From NCBI GenBank assembly GCA_964383535.1, contig CAYLHS010000101.1, positions 1 to 6,739 of the forward strand: a stretch of 6,739 nt of DNA. The letters run 5' to 3'. The position numbers and the translations under genes were made by a program. Below are positions 5,240 to 6,739 of this stretch, piece after piece. The notes beneath the pieces are model-generated. The model searched no databases, had not been told where the DNA came from, and saw only the letters and a program-made list of their open reading frames with translations. The first letter of the stretch is position 1, and each line of letters begins with the position of its first letter. The DNA comes from CAYLHS01 sp964383535. Lineage in GTDB: Bacteria; Actinomycetota; Acidimicrobiia; Spongiisociales; UBA4744.

Positions 5240-6649
5240 GTGCTTCGATTCCTACTCATCCTTGCACTTGGTAGCGGTACCGTTGCAGGCGCAGCCGCCC
5301 CAGCGATAGAGGACATCATCGACAGGGAGATGCCCGCGTCGGGCGTGCCGGGCCTGGCCTACGCCATCGTGGAAGATGGCGAGATCATCTCGGCCGGAGC
5401 GCTCGGTGTTGTCGAGCTCGGAAGCGACGTGAAGGTCACGCCGGACACGCAGTTCCTGTCGGGCTCGATCTCCAAGAGCTTCACGGCCCTGGCTGTCATG
5501 CAACTGGTCGAGGCGGGCGAGGTCGACCTCGACACGGGAATGTCGCAGTATCTGGACGGCTTCTCGGGTCGGCCCGCCGGCGCGATCACGATCCGGCAGC
5601 TGCTGAGCCACACGAGCGGTTTCTCCACGCTGCAAGGCAACACGTCGCATACGGACGCCACCAGCGGGGCCGACGAGCTTGCGCGCCGCGTTGACGCGCT
5701 CGTCGACGTGAACCCCGCCTATGGACCCGACGAACGTTGGGAATACTCGAACACCAACTACCTGATTCTCGGTCGACTGATCGAAGTCGTCAGCGGACAG
5801 TATTACCAAACCTACGTGGCGGACAACATCCTGGAGCCGGTCGGCATGGAGCACAGCTTCGTCGCAGACGGCGAGGTCCATGAGTCCATGGCGACCGGAC
5901 ACACGCCGTGGTTCGTCACCAAACGACCACTCGCCGACAAGGCGACCAGCCGCGGTATGGCACCTGCGGGTGGGATCGTCGCGACCGCTCGCGATCTGGC
6001 GCGCTACATGCAGATGATGATGAATGGCGAGGACGATGTGCTGAGTGCCGAAGGAAAGGCGCTGATGATGCGCCCGGCCAGTGCGACATCGCCGTTCTAC
6101 GGTTTCGGCTGGTTCGTGGACTCCGGCAACGGGAGTGTCTGGCATTCCGGGTCGACCCCCGGAGTCGAGACGCTCGCCACGATGGTCCCTGCTGAGAAGA
6201 AGGGGGTCGTCGTGCTTGTCAACGGTGGGAGTGGAGTCGGCTTCGGAGAAACCACCCAACTCCGCAACAGCATCACCGCCAGGGCGCTCGGTCTCGACTA
6301 CGACGGCGAGGGCTCCCGATCGTCCCAGAAGGCCCTCTTCCTCGGCCTGGTGCTCCTCCCGATCGCCTACCTGCTCAGCATGGTCTGGGCCTGGCTCCAC
6401 CGAGAAGAGATACGCACCAAATCAGGCATCTCCGGCTTGTTCAGCCTGTGGTTCCCGCTGCTCACCACACTCGTCGCAGCGTGGGTCGTCATCTGGCTCG
6501 TCCCGAACCTGATGGGCTCACCGCTCCGTACGATCAGCTTGTTCCAGCCCGACCTGGGTTTGGCCTTGATCGCAACCGCGCTGTTCGGTGTGCTGTGGGC
6601 CGTTTTCAGGCTCGGAGTGGCCTACACGGGCAAGTCCGGGTCTGCCTGA
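5240..6649 (+). CDS. Secreted/membrane serine hydrolase, beta-lactamase family (class C/PBP-like)
   Basis: The 469-residue protein has an N-terminal hydrophobic signal (residues 2-20, AGAAA before P21), an exported catalytic domain of the Beta-lactamase/PF00144 type, and three C-terminal membrane helices (about 365-386, 402-426, 438-460). Catalytic motifs are complete: SISK with nucleophile Ser76 and Lys79, YSN at 169-171, and HSG at 302-304 replacing the KTG of classical enzymes, as is usual in esterase and D-aminopeptidase relatives. QLLSHTSGF (120-128), EPVGMEHSF and APAGGIVATARDLARYMQ are family hallmarks. The active site should face outside. The substrate may be a peptide, ester or cell-wall D-peptide; true beta-lactamase activity is not implied. 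The GTG start is firm: GAGGAGGG lies 7 nt upstream and an in-frame TAG directly precedes it. It appears monocistronic with its own promoter. Confidence 0.9.
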   Translation: MLRFLLILALGSGTVAGAAAPAIEDIIDREMPASGVPGLAYAIVEDGEIISAGALGVVELGSDVKVTPDTQFLSGSISKSFTALAVMQLVEAGEVDLDTGMSQYLDGFSGRPAGAITIRQLLSHTSGFSTLQGNTSHTDATSGADELARRVDALVDVNPAYGPDERWEYSNTNYLILGRLIEVVSGQYYQTYVADNILEPVGMEHSFVADGEVHESMATGHTPWFVTKRPLADKATSRGMAPAGGIVATARDLARYMQMMMNGEDDVLSAEGKALMMRPASATSPFYGFGWFVDSGNGSVWHSGSTPGVETLATMVPAEKKGVVVLVNGGSGVGFGETTQLRNSITARALGLDYDGEGSRSSQKALFLGLVLLPIAYLLSMVWAWLHREEIRTKSGISGLFSLWFPLLTTLVAAWVVIWLVPNLMGSPLRTISLFQPDLGLALIATALFGVLWAVFRLGVAYTGKSGSA

Positions 6650-6674
6650 TCGCACCCTGTCCTCTCCCCAACGT

Positions 6675-6705
6675 GGCATCAGATCGGGCCGGAACCGGCG
6701 ATGCC
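6675..6705 (+). terminator. Imperfect hairpin after the serine hydrolase
   Basis: GGCATC (6675-6680) pairs with GATGCC (6700-6705). Inside it, GCCGG (6688-6692) can pair with CCGGC (6695-6699), of which four pairs are sterically realistic. The structure is asymmetric, with seven unpaired bases on the left, and no T-run follows. It is 26 nt after the stop codon, so it is a candidate terminator only. Confidence 0.3.
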
Positions 6706-6739
6706 CCGAGGCTCCCCGGGATCTCGGAGACGTCGGCGC

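Noticed and set aside
5252..6400. 382-codon minus-strand frame opposite the serine hydrolase
   Set aside because: It is antisense to complete SxxK/YSN/HSG motifs, with a composition typical of a shadow frame.

Overview
The window is G+C-rich (roughly low-to-mid 60s percent by eye). It most resembles chromosome from a high-G+C Gram-positive lineage (Actinomycetota, perhaps an environmental Acidimicrobiia-type member). Three things support this: GTG starts are frequent; two genes lack a Shine-Dalgarno but have an actinobacterial TAnnnT -10 box 6-8 nt before the start codon, which points to leaderless mRNAs; and the gene families fit. The exact taxon cannot be fixed from this sequence alone.

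Layout from left to right. Positions 3-112 may hold a frame-broken scrap of a TnpB-type (IS200/IS605) protein, and 113-204 shows nothing clear. A minus-strand gene (205-636) encodes a small membrane-anchored haem-binding protein with a CxxCH motif. It is divergent from ndh (851-2092), a type II NADH:quinone oxidoreductase. The 214-nt gap between them holds a candidate promoter for each gene, a 10-bp palindrome and an 8-bp inverted repeat. Next comes a two-gene operon: a PadR-type repressor (2230-2583) overlapping by one base a HAAS/permease-prefix-type polytopic membrane protein (2583-3911). Its promoter has a perfect TATAAT framed by an 8-bp inverted repeat, and a strong hairpin follows at 3928-3960. 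Then come a stand-alone squalene-cyclase-like alpha-toroid protein (4094-5083) and a secreted or membrane serine beta-lactamase-family hydrolase with three C-terminal membrane helices (5240-6649).

Functionally, NDH-2 feeds NADH electrons into the quinone pool, and the neighbouring haem protein could be a redox or haem-related accessory. PadR with its partner looks like a self-contained, autoregulated membrane-sensing module with unknown signal. The cyclase-like protein and the serine hydrolase have separate predicted promoters, and their substrates are unknown. All genes except the TnpB-like scrap look intact. I see no CRISPR array, rRNA, convincing tRNA, prophage or defence island. The most interesting items are the PadR operator architecture, the paired leaderless promoters, and the short cyclase-like protein with a DVDD string near its C-terminus.
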